Under the pieces are notes generated by a model. It saw nothing but the letters and a program-made list of their open reading frames with translations. It was not told the origin of the DNA and did not search any database. Positions 36,212 to 44,225 of a stretch of DNA of 56,413 nucleotides are shown here, piece by piece. This DNA is from Rheinheimera lutimaris. GTDB taxonomy: Bacteria > Pseudomonadota > Gammaproteobacteria > Enterobacterales > Alteromonadaceae. Position 1 is the stretch's first letter. Each line of letters starts with the position of its first letter. The DNA is taken from contig NZ_JABSOD010000023.1 of the NCBI RefSeq assembly GCF_013283795.1, forward strand, positions 1 to 56,413. The letters run 5' to 3'. The translations under genes were made by a program, and so were the position numbers.

Positions 36212-36751
36212 TTATTGTGCAACTTCCAGCTTGTCTATCACGCGGCTGACATCAGTGGTGTTTTTTGCTATCGCTACCGCTAAGTCTTTTTCCGCATCAG
36301 ACTCCACTTCGCCCTGCAGCGTTACCACGCCGTTTTTGGCATCAACATCAATGGCGGTGCCGCTGACTTCTGATTCAAACAATAAACGGGTTTTTACCAC
36401 AGTGGCAATTTTGGCATCTTTTAAGCCGCTGTTATCTTTGCCGGCAGCTTTGCTGTCAGACGCCATAACTGTCAGCTGATTATCTACCCCGGTGACACCG
36501 TCCAGGTTTTCTACCAGCTCTTCTGCCAGTGCTTTATCTACGTCACTTTCTACTTTACCGGTAAGTGTTACCGCACCGTTTTTCACATCGGTATTAATAT
36601 CAAACGAATTCAAGTTGCCGTTCAATAACAGGGTCGTTTCAACTTTACCGTCAATCCACGCATCTTTGGCACCGTCTTTCCAATCGTTGGCAGTCACTGC
36701 AGTTGTGGTTAACGCCAAAGCCATCATCATTGTTAAAGTTGTACGTTTCAT
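36212..36751 (-). CDS. Periplasmic two-BON-domain protein (OsmY-like)
   Basis: This 179-residue protein has a signal peptide (KRTTLTMMMALALTTTAVTA) and two BON domains. The first spans about 30-95 (WIDGKVETTLLLNGNLNSFD, VKNGAVTLTGKVES) and the second about 110-175 (KIATVVKTRLLFESEVSGTA, AKNGVVTLQGEVES). BON domains bind phospholipid, and OsmY is an envelope stress protein in E. coli. A near-consensus sigma-54 promoter (36787-36802) lies 36 nt before the start codon, with an AAAGGAG ribosome site, so it is probably activated by the enhancer-binding protein encoded at 37619. Confidence 0.88.
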   Translation of the reverse strand: MKRTTLTMMMALALTTTAVTANDWKDGAKDAWIDGKVETTLLLNGNLNSFDINTDVKNGAVTLTGKVESDVDKALAEELVENLDGVTGVDNQLTVMASDSKAAGKDNSGLKDAKIATVVKTRLLFESEVSGTAIDVDAKNGVVTLQGEVESDAEKDLAVAIAKNTTDVSRVIDKLEVAQ

Positions 36752-36786
36752 GTTGTCGCTCCTTTGTAGTGAGACGTTAAACCTGA

Positions 36787-36802
36787 TGCCAGTTTAGTGC
36801 CA
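36787..36802 (-). promoter_or_regulatory. Sigma-54 promoter of the BON-domain gene
   Basis: Read on the minus strand the element is TGGCACTAAACTGGCA, with -24 GG and -12 GC at exact 10-bp spacing. It differs from TGGCAC-N5-TTGCA at one core base. Transcription would start near 36775. The same -24 and -12 words occur before the DUF1328 gene. Confidence 0.7.
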
Positions 36803-36870
36803 AAACATAAGCAGCTGTTTTTAATCACCATTTTTTAAACATTCAGTTTATGTTAATTTTTTGTTTGTAG

Positions 36871-37356
36871 TTATTGCCGGGTAACCGGTAATTCTTTCAG
36901 TAGTGGCTGTAGCTGGTCATTGCTAATTTGCAGCTCTGCCACCAATTGGGCTAAGGCTACTCTGGCCGGCTTACTGCGCAAAGTGGCCGTAAGCCGGCGC
37001 AGCACCCGCAGTTGCTGTTGCAGCAAACCGGACAGCTCAGTAAGGGCAGGCTGCTGTAAAGCTTGTTCCGGTAACGTGGCGGTTTGATGCAGATACCAAA
37101 ACTGCACTGCAGCCAGCTCATTATTCACATCGATCACTTTAGTTGGCTGAGCGCCGGTGCCAGGCAGACGCTGCGCTGCTTCGCGGTGCAAGGTGGCTAA
37201 CTGTATGAATTTATAGCGTAAATTGCTGCTGGCTACCTGTTGTGTCGCACGACAAAAAAATTGCTCCGCGGATACACACACCGTATAGGCACCATGCAGT
37301 AAGCGCGCTTCAGCAGCACTCAGCTGAGTTGACTGCGTCCAACCGGAATATCCCAT
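36871..37356 (-). CDS. Helical hypothetical protein, possibly DUF2383/ferritin-like
   Basis: This protein of 161 residues has no signal peptide and is almost fully alpha-helical. It begins MGYSGWTQSTQLSAAEARLL, and the segment CVSAEQFFCRATQQVASSNL with KFIQLATLHREAAQRLP resembles the repeated helices of DUF2383 (PA2169-type) four-helix proteins, though I cannot confirm this. I chose the ATG at 37356 because AAGGAG lies 7 nt before it. It is divergent from the sigma-54 regulator and upstream of the BON gene in the same direction. A weak sigma-54-like element (TGGTATATGAATTGAA, 37395-37410) lies before it, but its -12 GC is changed to GA. Confidence 0.65.
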   Translation of the reverse strand: MGYSGWTQSTQLSAAEARLLHGAYTVCVSAEQFFCRATQQVASSNLRYKFIQLATLHREAAQRLPGTGAQPTKVIDVNNELAAVQFWYLHQTATLPEQALQQPALTELSGLLQQQLRVLRRLTATLRSKPARVALAQLVAELQISNDQLQPLLKELPVTRQ

Positions 37357-37470
37357 GACATTGCTCCTTATACTTATCGCTGTCACAGTTCATATTCAAT
37401 TCATATACCAAGATGTAATATTATGATTTATCTGATATTTTTTTATCGCCTGTCATTTAACCTGCTGCAA

Positions 37471-37487
37471 CAGGTAACTTCTACCTG
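37471..37487. promoter_or_regulatory. Candidate enhancer site CAGGTA-N5-TACCTG
   Basis: A perfect 6+6 inverted repeat, CAGGTAACTTCTACCTG, lies in the intergenic region between the helical hypothetical gene and the sigma-54 activator. The CAGGTAA word recurs in the large palindrome at 39566-39601. It may be the binding site of the activator, for autoregulation or for the divergent gene. Confidence 0.4.
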
Positions 37488-37618
37488 GTGATATTGTTAT
37501 ATTTACCGTAGCGGATGCTGTACTTCACTGAATTGAAATAAACTAGTTTTAGCGTACTGAAGCAGGGTACAGTGTATAAGCCGGCAGCAAGTCAGGCGTA
37601 ACAACCGGGAACGGATAA

Positions 37619-38965
37619 ATGACACAACCACGTTTATTTTTGCACGTACAGGATAACGAACTGGCAACACAGTTGCTGCAATCTGCTGCTGTACGCCGCT
37701 TCGTGGTAGTAAGAAGCAGCGACACCGCGCCCTGGTCAGAACAACTGTTGCAACAACCCTGTGATTTGGCGTTTATTCAGGCCGATCAACACAGCGAGAC
37801 GGATTATCAGCGGCTGACTGCCAGTAAGTTGTTGGCTGAGATTGATTTTATTTTGATCAGTGACGGCAGGCCGGATCCGGTATTGGATAAACTGATGCGC
37901 GGAGGTGCCGGCTATCACTTTCGCCGGCCGTTAGACCTCGGTTGTATTCTGGATACCTTAGAGGATTTTTATCAGCAACTGAGCGACAGCCGGCAACCGG
38001 TAAAAGCTAATACCAGCGCCCTGGATCAGTTTGGTTTGCTGGTTGGCTCATCCCGCGCTATGCTCAAGTTGTACCGAACCTTGCGTAAGGTCGCCGTTAC
38101 TGAAGCCAATGTATTGATTGTCGGTGAAAGCGGTGCCGGTAAAGAACTGGTCGCCAATACACTGCATTTAGCCAGTTACCGCGCTGAGCAGCCTTTTGTC
38201 GCCATTAACTGCGGCGCCTTAAGCCCCGAATTAGTTGACAGTGAGTTGTTCGGCCATACCAAAGGCGCTTTTACCGGTGCGCAGCGTGAGCATCAAGGCG
38301 TGTTTGCCCAGGCAGAAGGCGGTACTTTATTTTTGGATGAGGTAACCGAAATGCCGCTTGAGCAGCAGGTTAAACTGCTGCGGGTGCTGGAAAGCGGTGA
38401 ATACCGCCCGGTAGGCAGCGATAAGGTATTACACGCCAACGTGCGTATTGTTGCTGCGACTAACCGTGATCCGCAGCAAGCTATTGCTGAAGGGGTGCTG
38501 CGGGAAGATTTGTATTTCCGCTTAGCGCAGTTTCCGGTGCAGGTGCCGCCGCTGCGTGATCGCGGTGATGATATATGTGGCTTAGCCCAACATTTTCTGG
38601 CGTACCGCAACGCACAGGAGCAGCAACAAAAGCAACTGGCTGCAGACACTGTGGCGCTAATTGCCAACCATAGCTGGCCGGGTAATGTGCGGGAATTAAA
38701 ACACGCTATAGAGCGCGCTTACATCCTGGCCGACAACCATATTCAGCCTGAGCACTTACTGTTAGAACAATCTGCCGACAGCGATGAGGACGAATGCCTC
38801 GCTGAAGTACCCTGTGGTTTGCCATTGGAAGAGCTGGAAAAAGCAGCCATTTTAAATACGCTGGAGCAAAATGCCGGCAATAAAACCGACACAGCGCGGC
38901 AGTTAGGTATCAGCGTTAAAACCTTGTATAACAAGCTGGAAAAGTACCAGCAAGCCGAATCCTGA
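37619..38965 (+). CDS. Sigma-54-dependent transcriptional activator with degenerate receiver domain
   Basis: This 448-residue bacterial enhancer-binding protein has a receiver-like N-terminal domain (about 1-125) without a canonical acidic pocket; the usual Lys motif reads FRRP. Phosphorylation is therefore doubtful. The AAA+ domain (about 142-375) has Walker A GESGAGKE, the sigma-54 contact loop GAFTGAQ, Walker B GGTLFLDE and the arginine region LREDLYFRLAQF. The C-terminal Fis-type helix-turn-helix reads NKTDTARQLGISVKTLYNKL. The GAFTGA loop is intact, so it should activate sigma-54 promoters. The two sigma-54 promoters found nearby (36787 and 39465) make its neighbours the likely targets. 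Confidence 0.92.
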   Translation: MTQPRLFLHVQDNELATQLLQSAAVRRFVVVRSSDTAPWSEQLLQQPCDLAFIQADQHSETDYQRLTASKLLAEIDFILISDGRPDPVLDKLMRGGAGYHFRRPLDLGCILDTLEDFYQQLSDSRQPVKANTSALDQFGLLVGSSRAMLKLYRTLRKVAVTEANVLIVGESGAGKELVANTLHLASYRAEQPFVAINCGALSPELVDSELFGHTKGAFTGAQREHQGVFAQAEGGTLFLDEVTEMPLEQQVKLLRVLESGEYRPVGSDKVLHANVRIVAATNRDPQQAIAEGVLREDLYFRLAQFPVQVPPLRDRGDDICGLAQHFLAYRNAQEQQQKQLAADTVALIANHSWPGNVRELKHAIERAYILADNHIQPEHLLLEQSADSDEDECLAEVPCGLPLEELEKAAILNTLEQNAGNKTDTARQLGISVKTLYNKLEKYQQAES

Positions 38966-38982
38966 ATTGCAACTGTAGCAAA

Positions 38983-39005
38983 GGCAGCAGCATCATGCTG
39001 CTGCC
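38983..39005. terminator. Hairpin between convergent genes
   Basis: A 10-bp perfect stem GGCAGCAGCA/TGCTGCTGCC with a TCA loop lies between the stop codons of the sigma-54 activator and the acidic lipoprotein gene. T-runs are weak on both sides, so it is probably a bidirectional but imperfect terminator. Confidence 0.5.
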
Positions 39006-39011
39006 TGCGGT

Positions 39012-39206
39012 TTAGCAGTCTTTGTCTTCGGCGTCAGCTTTATCTTTGACATCCTCACACAAGTCCTCAACTTTGTTACCGGCATCGGTGACGACTTCAT
39101 CGATTGTCTCACCGGCCTCTTCGGCATCGTTGTCACCGCAAGCTACCACTGAAAACGCCAACCCGGCTATCAGCATCAGGCGAAATAATAAATTAGTTAA
39201 TGTCAT
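39012..39206 (-). CDS. Small acidic lipoprotein
   Basis: This 64-residue protein has a lipoprotein signal (LLFRLMLIAGLAFSVVAC, Cys23 as lipidation site). The mature tail is only 41 residues and extremely acidic (DNDAEEAGETIDEVVTDAGN, later EDLCEDVKDKADAEDKDC), with a pair of extra Cys. It recalls entericidin-like or other small stress lipoproteins, but I cannot name a family. It starts 25 nt after the DUF1328 gene, so both should be transcribed from the sigma-54 promoter at 39465. Confidence 0.7.
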   Translation of the reverse strand: MTLTNLLFRLMLIAGLAFSVVACGDNDAEEAGETIDEVVTDAGNKVEDLCEDVKDKADAEDKDC

Positions 39207-39231
39207 ACTTAGTCCTCTTCAACGAAAAAAA

Positions 39232-39408
39232 TTACAGTCTGGGCGATTTACCGCGTAATGCGTTAACCAGCAACGAAATAACCAGCAGCACGATAAAGAT
39301 AAAAAAGATTACCTTAGCTATACCGGCAGCTGCACCGGCAATACCACCAAAGCCCAGCACAGCAGCAATCAGTGCAATAATTAAAAATGTTAATGCCCAA
39401 CCCAACAT
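39232..39408 (-). CDS. DUF1328 membrane peptide (YtjA-like)
   Basis: This 58-residue protein is of the DUF1328 family: [20 protein letters not shown], then [20 protein letters not shown]. It has two membrane helices and a short basic tail. I chose the ATG at 39408 because it follows AAGGAGCAAACT and matches the family start; the frame opens 27 nt upstream. DUF1328 proteins are common in stress regulons, but their mechanism is unknown. A sigma-54 promoter lies 57 nt upstream and the acidic lipoprotein gene follows in the same transcript. Confidence 0.85.
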   Translation of the reverse strand: MLGWALTFLIIALIAAVLGFGGIAGAAAGIAKVIFFIFIVLLVISLLVNALRGKSPRL

Positions 39409-39464
39409 AGTTTGCTCCTTAGTGCGCGATGGCACAGATATATAAAAAACTACGCCTGCACTAC

Positions 39465-39480
39465 TGCCAAAGCCGTGCCA
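39465..39480 (-). promoter_or_regulatory. Sigma-54 promoter of the DUF1328-lipoprotein operon
   Basis: On the minus strand the element reads TGGCACGGCTTTGGCA. The -24 half is a perfect TGGCACG, and the -12 half TGGCA differs by one base from TTGCA, with correct spacing. The predicted start is near 39453, giving a leader of about 45 nt. Confidence 0.72.
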
Positions 39481-39565
39481 GAATTTTATTTATTGATAAG
39501 GCATTGAATATAAATAAATTTATTTTAAGCTATAACGAAAGAATGAATATTGGCAGGCAGATGAT

Positions 39566-39601
39566 GTGAAACAGTTACCTGTAAACAGGTAACTGTTTCA
39601 C
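39566..39601. repeat. 36-bp perfect palindrome upstream of the DUF1328 promoter
   Basis: Arms GTGAAACAGTTACCTGT and ACAGGTAACTGTTTCAC (17 bp each, no mismatch) flank AA. It lies 38 nt after the hslO stop and about 86-120 bp upstream of the sigma-54 promoter. It contains TTACCTG/CAGGTAA, as in the site at 37471. There is no T-run on the hslO side, so a canonical terminator is unlikely. Enhancer function is inferred. Confidence 0.55.
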
Positions 39602-39638
39602 ACTAAACGGGATCTTGGCGAAAACGCTGAGCAAGCCG

Positions 39639-40487
39639 TTACAGCTGTTGCAGTAACGCCGTTAAGTCGGTGCTGTCAAACTGATAGGTGGTGTTGCAGT
39701 ATTCGCAGCTGATGTCCAGTTTACCCTCTGCGATATGTTCTTTAATAACCTCTGTGCCCAGGCTGATAATAGCCGCGCTGCATTTTTCACGCGAGCAACC
39801 ACAGACAAAGCTAACGTCTTGTGGCGTAAACAACTCTACTTCTTCCTGGTGAAACAAACGGTACAGCAGTTGTTCTGTCGGCAGGTTAAAGATTTCGTCT
39901 TGCGTCAGAGTGTCACTCAGCATAACTAAATCGGCAAAGTCGGCTTTGGCTTTTTGTTGTTCAACCGGCAGCACTTGCAGCATAAAGCCCGCAGCACGGT
40001 TATGCTGTTGCTGAATATCGGTGTACAGGTATAGCCGGGTGGGCAATTGCTCTGATTGCGCAAAATAAGCTTCCAGCGTACTGGTTAAACTATCGCCGGT
40101 AAGCGGAATAATACCCTGATAGCGTTCGCCCTGTTTCGGCGTAATAGTAACCAGCATATAACCTTCGCCAATTAAACTACGAAAGCTGTCGCCCTGCAGC
40201 TCAGACTGCATCCGCACTACGCCACGAAATTGTTGCTTATCAGTACCATTTACCGCCGCAAAACGCACCGGGCCATCGCCCTGAACCTGCACGGCAATAT
40301 CACCGTCAAATTTCAATGTCGCCGTTAACAGGCTGGTTGCCGCCACTAATTCTGCCAGCAACTGCTTTACCGGCAGCGGATAATCATGTTGCAGCAACAT
40401 TTGGTCCAGGCTGGCAGACAGTTGTACCAGTTCGCCGCGGACGTGCTTTTGCTGAAATAAAAATCGATATAACTTATCTGAGTTCAT
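39639..40487 (-). CDS. hslO: Redox-regulated chaperone Hsp33
   Basis: Hsp33 is a cytoplasmic holdase activated by oxidative unfolding. The 282-residue length is typical. The start NSDKLYRFLFQQKHVRGELV, the core GDGPVRFAAVNG, and the C-terminal zinc switch with Cys pairs CGCSREKC and CEYC (CxC-x27-CxxC type) are all present. The zinc-binding cysteines are therefore intact, and redox control should work. It follows hslR by 9 nt in an hslR-hslO operon, as in E. coli. Confidence 0.95.
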   Translation of the reverse strand: MNSDKLYRFLFQQKHVRGELVQLSASLDQMLLQHDYPLPVKQLLAELVAATSLLTATLKFDGDIAVQVQGDGPVRFAAVNGTDKQQFRGVVRMQSELQGDSFRSLIGEGYMLVTITPKQGERYQGIIPLTGDSLTSTLEAYFAQSEQLPTRLYLYTDIQQQHNRAAGFMLQVLPVEQQKAKADFADLVMLSDTLTQDEIFNLPTEQLLYRLFHQEEVELFTPQDVSFVCGCSREKCSAAIISLGTEVIKEHIAEGKLDISCEYCNTTYQFDSTDLTALLQQL

Positions 40488-40496
40488 GCTGTTCTC

Positions 40497-40910
40497 TTAC
40501 TGCTGCGATTTTAATAAAAGCAGCTTCCGCCGCTCTTTTTTGTCAGGTTTAGTGTCCGGATGCGGCGCAAACAGGCTGTTGGTTTTGCGCAATTCGGCAC
40601 GTTTTTCACGTTGTATTATGCTGTCTGCCGTTTCTTCATACAGTGCCTGCGCCAAAGGCGCGGCCAAACGTTTATCAGACAAACCCAGTACCAGCACTAC
40701 TTTTTCATCTACACCCTGGCTAATACGCACCATTGCCCCGGGTTCCACCGTTTTGCTGGCTTTGCACCGCTGGCCATTATAATGTACTTTACCGCCGTCG
40801 ATCATCTCTTTAGCCAAACTACGGGTTTTATAGAAACGACAGGCCCACAGCCATTTATCTAAACGTAATGTTGCGGTGTCATACTGAGCAGATTGTTTCG
40901 GTTGCGCCAT
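40497..40910 (-). CDS. hslR: Ribosome-associated heat shock protein Hsp15
   Basis: This 137-residue S4-domain RNA-binding protein (RLDKWLWACRFYKTRSLAKE, then GGKVHYNGQRCKASKTVEPG) has the basic C-terminal tail RRKLLLLKSQQ. Hsp15 binds 50S subunits carrying nascent chains and recycles stalled ribosomes. It lies upstream of hslO with a 9-nt gap. The gspC gene is divergent about 230 bp away. Confidence 0.92.
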   Translation of the reverse strand: MAQPKQSAQYDTATLRLDKWLWACRFYKTRSLAKEMIDGGKVHYNGQRCKASKTVEPGAMVRISQGVDEKVVLVLGLSDKRLAAPLAQALYEETADSIIQREKRAELRKTNSLFAPHPDTKPDKKERRKLLLLKSQQ

Positions 40911-41141
40911 AATTTACACTGTGTTGCCGAACTAAGACCGCCATTATAGTGCCAAACAGTCTGATTTGGCGGCAACAGCAAGAAAAACACCGTTAATATG
41001 TTGTAAATGTGCCACGCCGACTTGTTGGTAGCACGACAACCGGGTAAGATAAATTCCGTTTTTAATGCAGAAGTCCGTTTTATACATACAGAAATTCTGT
41101 TTATTGAGCTAAGAATTTTTACAGACATTAAGAAGTGCGCA

Positions 41142-42089
41142 ATGAAGCCGTTAGCAGACACGCAGCAATTAGTGAAGCGACTACAACAAATACCTCTGAA
41201 CCGGGTGCAGCCTGTGCTGAATCTGATATTGGTGTTGCTATTGGCATGGCTGTTTGCCCGGTTAAGCTGGCAACTGATACCGGCGCCCACTGCAGCCCCT
41301 TTACCGCCGGCCGGCGTCGACAGCACTACCGTAACAAAACGTGGCGGTGTAAATTTAACCTCGTTGCTTAATTTTTCATTATTCGGCAAAGCCGCTGTAC
41401 AAACAACAGCAGAGCCGGTAGCGGTTGTCGCTGAGGCGCCGAAAACGCAGCTGAATGTTAAACTAACCGGCTTAGTTGCCATGACAACAGCGCCGGGCCA
41501 GGGTAGCGCCATTATTGAAAGCCGCGGTGCCGAGGCAACCTATGCCGTTGACGACACCATAGCAGGTACCAATGCCGTATTAAAACAGGTGCTCATTGAT
41601 CGGGTGTTGTTGCAACAAGCCGGGCGCTATGAAACCCTGATGCTGGATGGCATTGAATACACCAAAATTGCCCAGGCCAATGCCGGATTAGGCCGTGCCG
41701 ATGAGCAGGGTGCAGAAGAAACAATGGATATGGCGCCGGAGCCTGAACCAATGGAAATGGCACCGATGCAGGCTAACGAAGCGTTAGAGCTGCGCCGGGA
41801 AGAGCTGATTGCCGAGCCGATGAAGTTTTTCGACTATATCCGCATTACGCCACACCGGCCCAACGGGCAGTTGGCCGGCTATCGTTTAATGCCGGGTAAA
41901 GACCCGGCTTTGTTTACGCAGCTTGGCTTACAAGCCAATGATCTGGCAATAGAAATCAACGGTATTCCGTTAAATGATATGCAGCAGGCCATGAGCGTAA
42001 TTAACGAGTTACGCGAGGCCAAAGAGGCAGCAATTAAAATAGAACGCGATGGTGAGATCAGAGATATTCTGGTGAACCTGTCACAATAA
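41142..42089 (+). CDS. gspC: Type II secretion system inner-membrane protein GspC
   Basis: GspC links the inner-membrane platform to the secretin. The 315-residue protein has one membrane helix (VLNLILVLLLAWLFARLSW, about 22-40) and a homology region that binds GspD (LNVKLTGLVAMTTAPGQGSA with AIIESRGAEATYAV). An acidic Met/Glu-rich linker follows, then a C-terminal PDZ domain (ALFTQLGLQANDLAIEINGI, then PLNDMQQAMSVI). I chose the ATG at 41142, after AAGAAG, because the 45 residues opened upstream do not resemble GspC. It is the first gene of the gspC-N operon. Confidence 0.93.
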   Translation: MKPLADTQQLVKRLQQIPLNRVQPVLNLILVLLLAWLFARLSWQLIPAPTAAPLPPAGVDSTTVTKRGGVNLTSLLNFSLFGKAAVQTTAEPVAVVAEAPKTQLNVKLTGLVAMTTAPGQGSAIIESRGAEATYAVDDTIAGTNAVLKQVLIDRVLLQQAGRYETLMLDGIEYTKIAQANAGLGRADEQGAEETMDMAPEPEPMEMAPMQANEALELRREELIAEPMKFFDYIRITPHRPNGQLAGYRLMPGKDPALFTQLGLQANDLAIEINGIPLNDMQQAMSVINELREAKEAAIKIERDGEIRDILVNLSQ

Positions 42090-42116
42090 TTATTAAAATT
42101 AATTGGTTATAAGCTA

Positions 42117-44225
42117 ATGAAATCAGGGCAATCTGCTTTTTTCTCCCGTCGCTCGCTGGCCAGCCTGATGGTTGCTGCCGCACTGACCGTGGTTATTCCG
42201 GGTGTTACTGTCGTAGCACAGGAAGAGGTGATGTACTCACCTAACTTTAAAGGTACCGATATTAATGAGTTTATTAATATTGTTGGTATGAACCTGAAAA
42301 AAACCATTATTGTCGACCCCCAGGTACGCGGCCGCATCAATGTGCGCAGTTATGAAATGCTCAATGAACAACAGTATTACCAATTCTTTCTTAACGTACT
42401 TGAAGTGTACAGCTTTGCCGTGGTGGAAATGGACAACGGTGTATTAAAAGTTGTACGCAACAAAGACGCAAAAACCAGTAATATTCCGGTAGTCAGCGAT
42501 GATGCACCGGGCCGGGGCGACGAGATGGTTACCCGCGTAGTGCAGGTGCGCAATGTGTCGGTTCGTGAATTAGCCCCCTTGTTGCGCCAGTTCAGCAACC
42601 AGGCCGGTGGCGGCCATGTGGTCAACTACGACCCGTCCAACGTGATTATGATGACTGGCCCGGCAGCAGTGGTAAACCGGCTGGTAGATATTATTCAACG
42701 GGTAGATAAAGCCGGCGACCAGGAGCTGGAAATTGTCAAAATGCAGTATGCTTCGGCGCCGGAAATTGTACGGATCCTCGAGAGCATTTATAAAAGCCAG
42801 GGCCGCGCCGAACAACCGGATTTTCTGGTGCCGCGCATCGTAGCAGATGAGCGCACCAACAGTGTTATTGTTAGCGGAGAATTACAGGCTCGCCAGCGTG
42901 TTATTGAGTTGGCAAAACGGCTGGACAGCGAACTGCAAACCAGCGGCAATACCCGGGTGTTTTATTTAAAGTATGCCAAAGCTGAAGAGCTGGTACCGGT
43001 ATTAAAAGGCGTTAGCGAGTCTATCGTAGCCGAAGTACAGGGCGGCGCAGCAGGCGCACAGGGCGGACGTGGTGCCGCCGCCAATACCGGCCGTGCCATC
43101 AGTATCGAAGCTCATGCCGACAGCAACTCGCTGGTGATTACCGCTCAGCCGGATATGATGCGCTCGTTAGAGGAAGTATTACGTCAGTTAGATATCCGCC
43201 GTGCTCAGGTGTTGGTAGAGGCCATTATTGTTGAAGTATTTGAAGGCGACGGCACCGACTTTGGTGTGCAGTGGCTCAATGCCAACGGCGGCGGTACTAA
43301 TTTTAGCAACGGCAATACTATTCCCATTATCAGCGTCGCTGGTGGTGCTGCGGTGGCATCACAAGTCACAAAAGGCTCTACAACTACAACTATCATAGAT
43401 GGCCGGGAAGTTGTTACCTCGGTACCTGATTCTAACCGCGACTATTCTGCTTTGGCCCAAGTGTTAAGCGGTTTAAATGGTGCAATGATGGGTTTTTATA
43501 AAGGCGATTGGGCTGCCATTTTACAGGCCGTACGCACCAGTACCAATTCTAACGTATTGGCCACGCCGCATATTACTACCATGGATAACCAGGAAGCGTT
43601 TTTCCTCGTTGGTCAGGAAGTACCGGTTATTACCGGCTCTACCACCGGTTCAAATAACACTAACCCGTTCCAACAGGTACAACGCCAGGAAGTGGGTATT
43701 AAACTGAAAGTAACACCGCAAATTAACGAAGGTGATGCAGTACAACTGACCATTGAGCAGGAAGTGTCCAGTATTGGTGGCGCAACTGCGGTAGATATCA
43801 CCATTAATAAACGCGAAATTAAAACCACAGTTATGGCCGATGATGGCGCAACCGTGGTGCTGGGCGGTTTAATTGACGAAGACGTACAGGAAAGTGAATC
43901 TAAGGTACCGCTGCTGGGTGACATTCCTATTTTGGGGCACTTATTTAAATCGACCAGTGTTACCAAGCAAAAGCGCAACCTGATGGTCTTTATTAAAGCT
44001 ACCATAGTGCGCGAAGGCTCGGCTATTTCCGGTATTTCAAAAACCAAATATAACTATATCCGCGCCGAGCAATTAAAACGCGAAGAGGAAGGCATTCGTT
44101 TAATGCCCAATACCAAACAGGTTGTGTTGCCGCAGTGGGATGACTCACTGGCATTGCCGCCGACTTTTGATGAATATATGAATAAACAGCAACCCGTTGC
44201 TGCTGAGCCCGGGAAACAAGACTAA
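42117..44225 (+). CDS. gspD: Type II secretion system secretin GspD
   Basis: GspD forms the outer-membrane channel. The 702-residue protein has an N-terminal signal sequence (about 13-35) and the N0 domain ([20 protein letters not shown]). N1-N3 repeats follow, with a Gly/Ala-rich insertion in N3 ([14 protein letters not shown]). The C-terminal secretin core has [20 protein letters not shown] with [10 protein letters not shown], and [20 protein letters not shown] with [11 protein letters not shown]. No lipobox is seen, so it may need a pilotin or assemble through the BAM-independent route. Its stop overlaps the gspE start (TAATG). Confidence 0.96.
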   Translation: MKSGQSAFFSRRSLASLMVAAALTVVIPGVTVVAQEEVMYSPNFKGTDINEFINIVGMNLKKTIIVDPQVRGRINVRSYEMLNEQQYYQFFLNVLEVYSFAVVEMDNGVLKVVRNKDAKTSNIPVVSDDAPGRGDEMVTRVVQVRNVSVRELAPLLRQFSNQAGGGHVVNYDPSNVIMMTGPAAVVNRLVDIIQRVDKAGDQELEIVKMQYASAPEIVRILESIYKSQGRAEQPDFLVPRIVADERTNSVIVSGELQARQRVIELAKRLDSELQTSGNTRVFYLKYAKAEELVPVLKGVSESIVAEVQGGAAGAQGGRGAAANTGRAISIEAHADSNSLVITAQPDMMRSLEEVLRQLDIRRAQVLVEAIIVEVFEGDGTDFGVQWLNANGGGTNFSNGNTIPIISVAGGAAVASQVTKGSTTTTIIDGREVVTSVPDSNRDYSALAQVLSGLNGAMMGFYKGDWAAILQAVRTSTNSNVLATPHITTMDNQEAFFLVGQEVPVITGSTTGSNNTNPFQQVQRQEVGIKLKVTPQINEGDAVQLTIEQEVSSIGGATAVDITINKREIKTTVMADDGATVVLGGLIDEDVQESESKVPLLGDIPILGHLFKSTSVTKQKRNLMVFIKATIVREGSAISGISKTKYNYIRAEQLKREEEGIRLMPNTKQVVLPQWDDSLALPPTFDEYMNKQQPVAAEPGKQD

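Noticed and set aside
37395..37410. Third sigma-54 promoter before the helical hypothetical gene
   Set aside because: The element TGGTATATGAATTGAA has GA instead of the nearly invariant GC at -12, so it was kept only as a remark in the gene entry.
41007..41141. Upstream start for GspC
   Set aside because: The 45 extra residues do not resemble GspC and would put the membrane helix far from the N-terminus.
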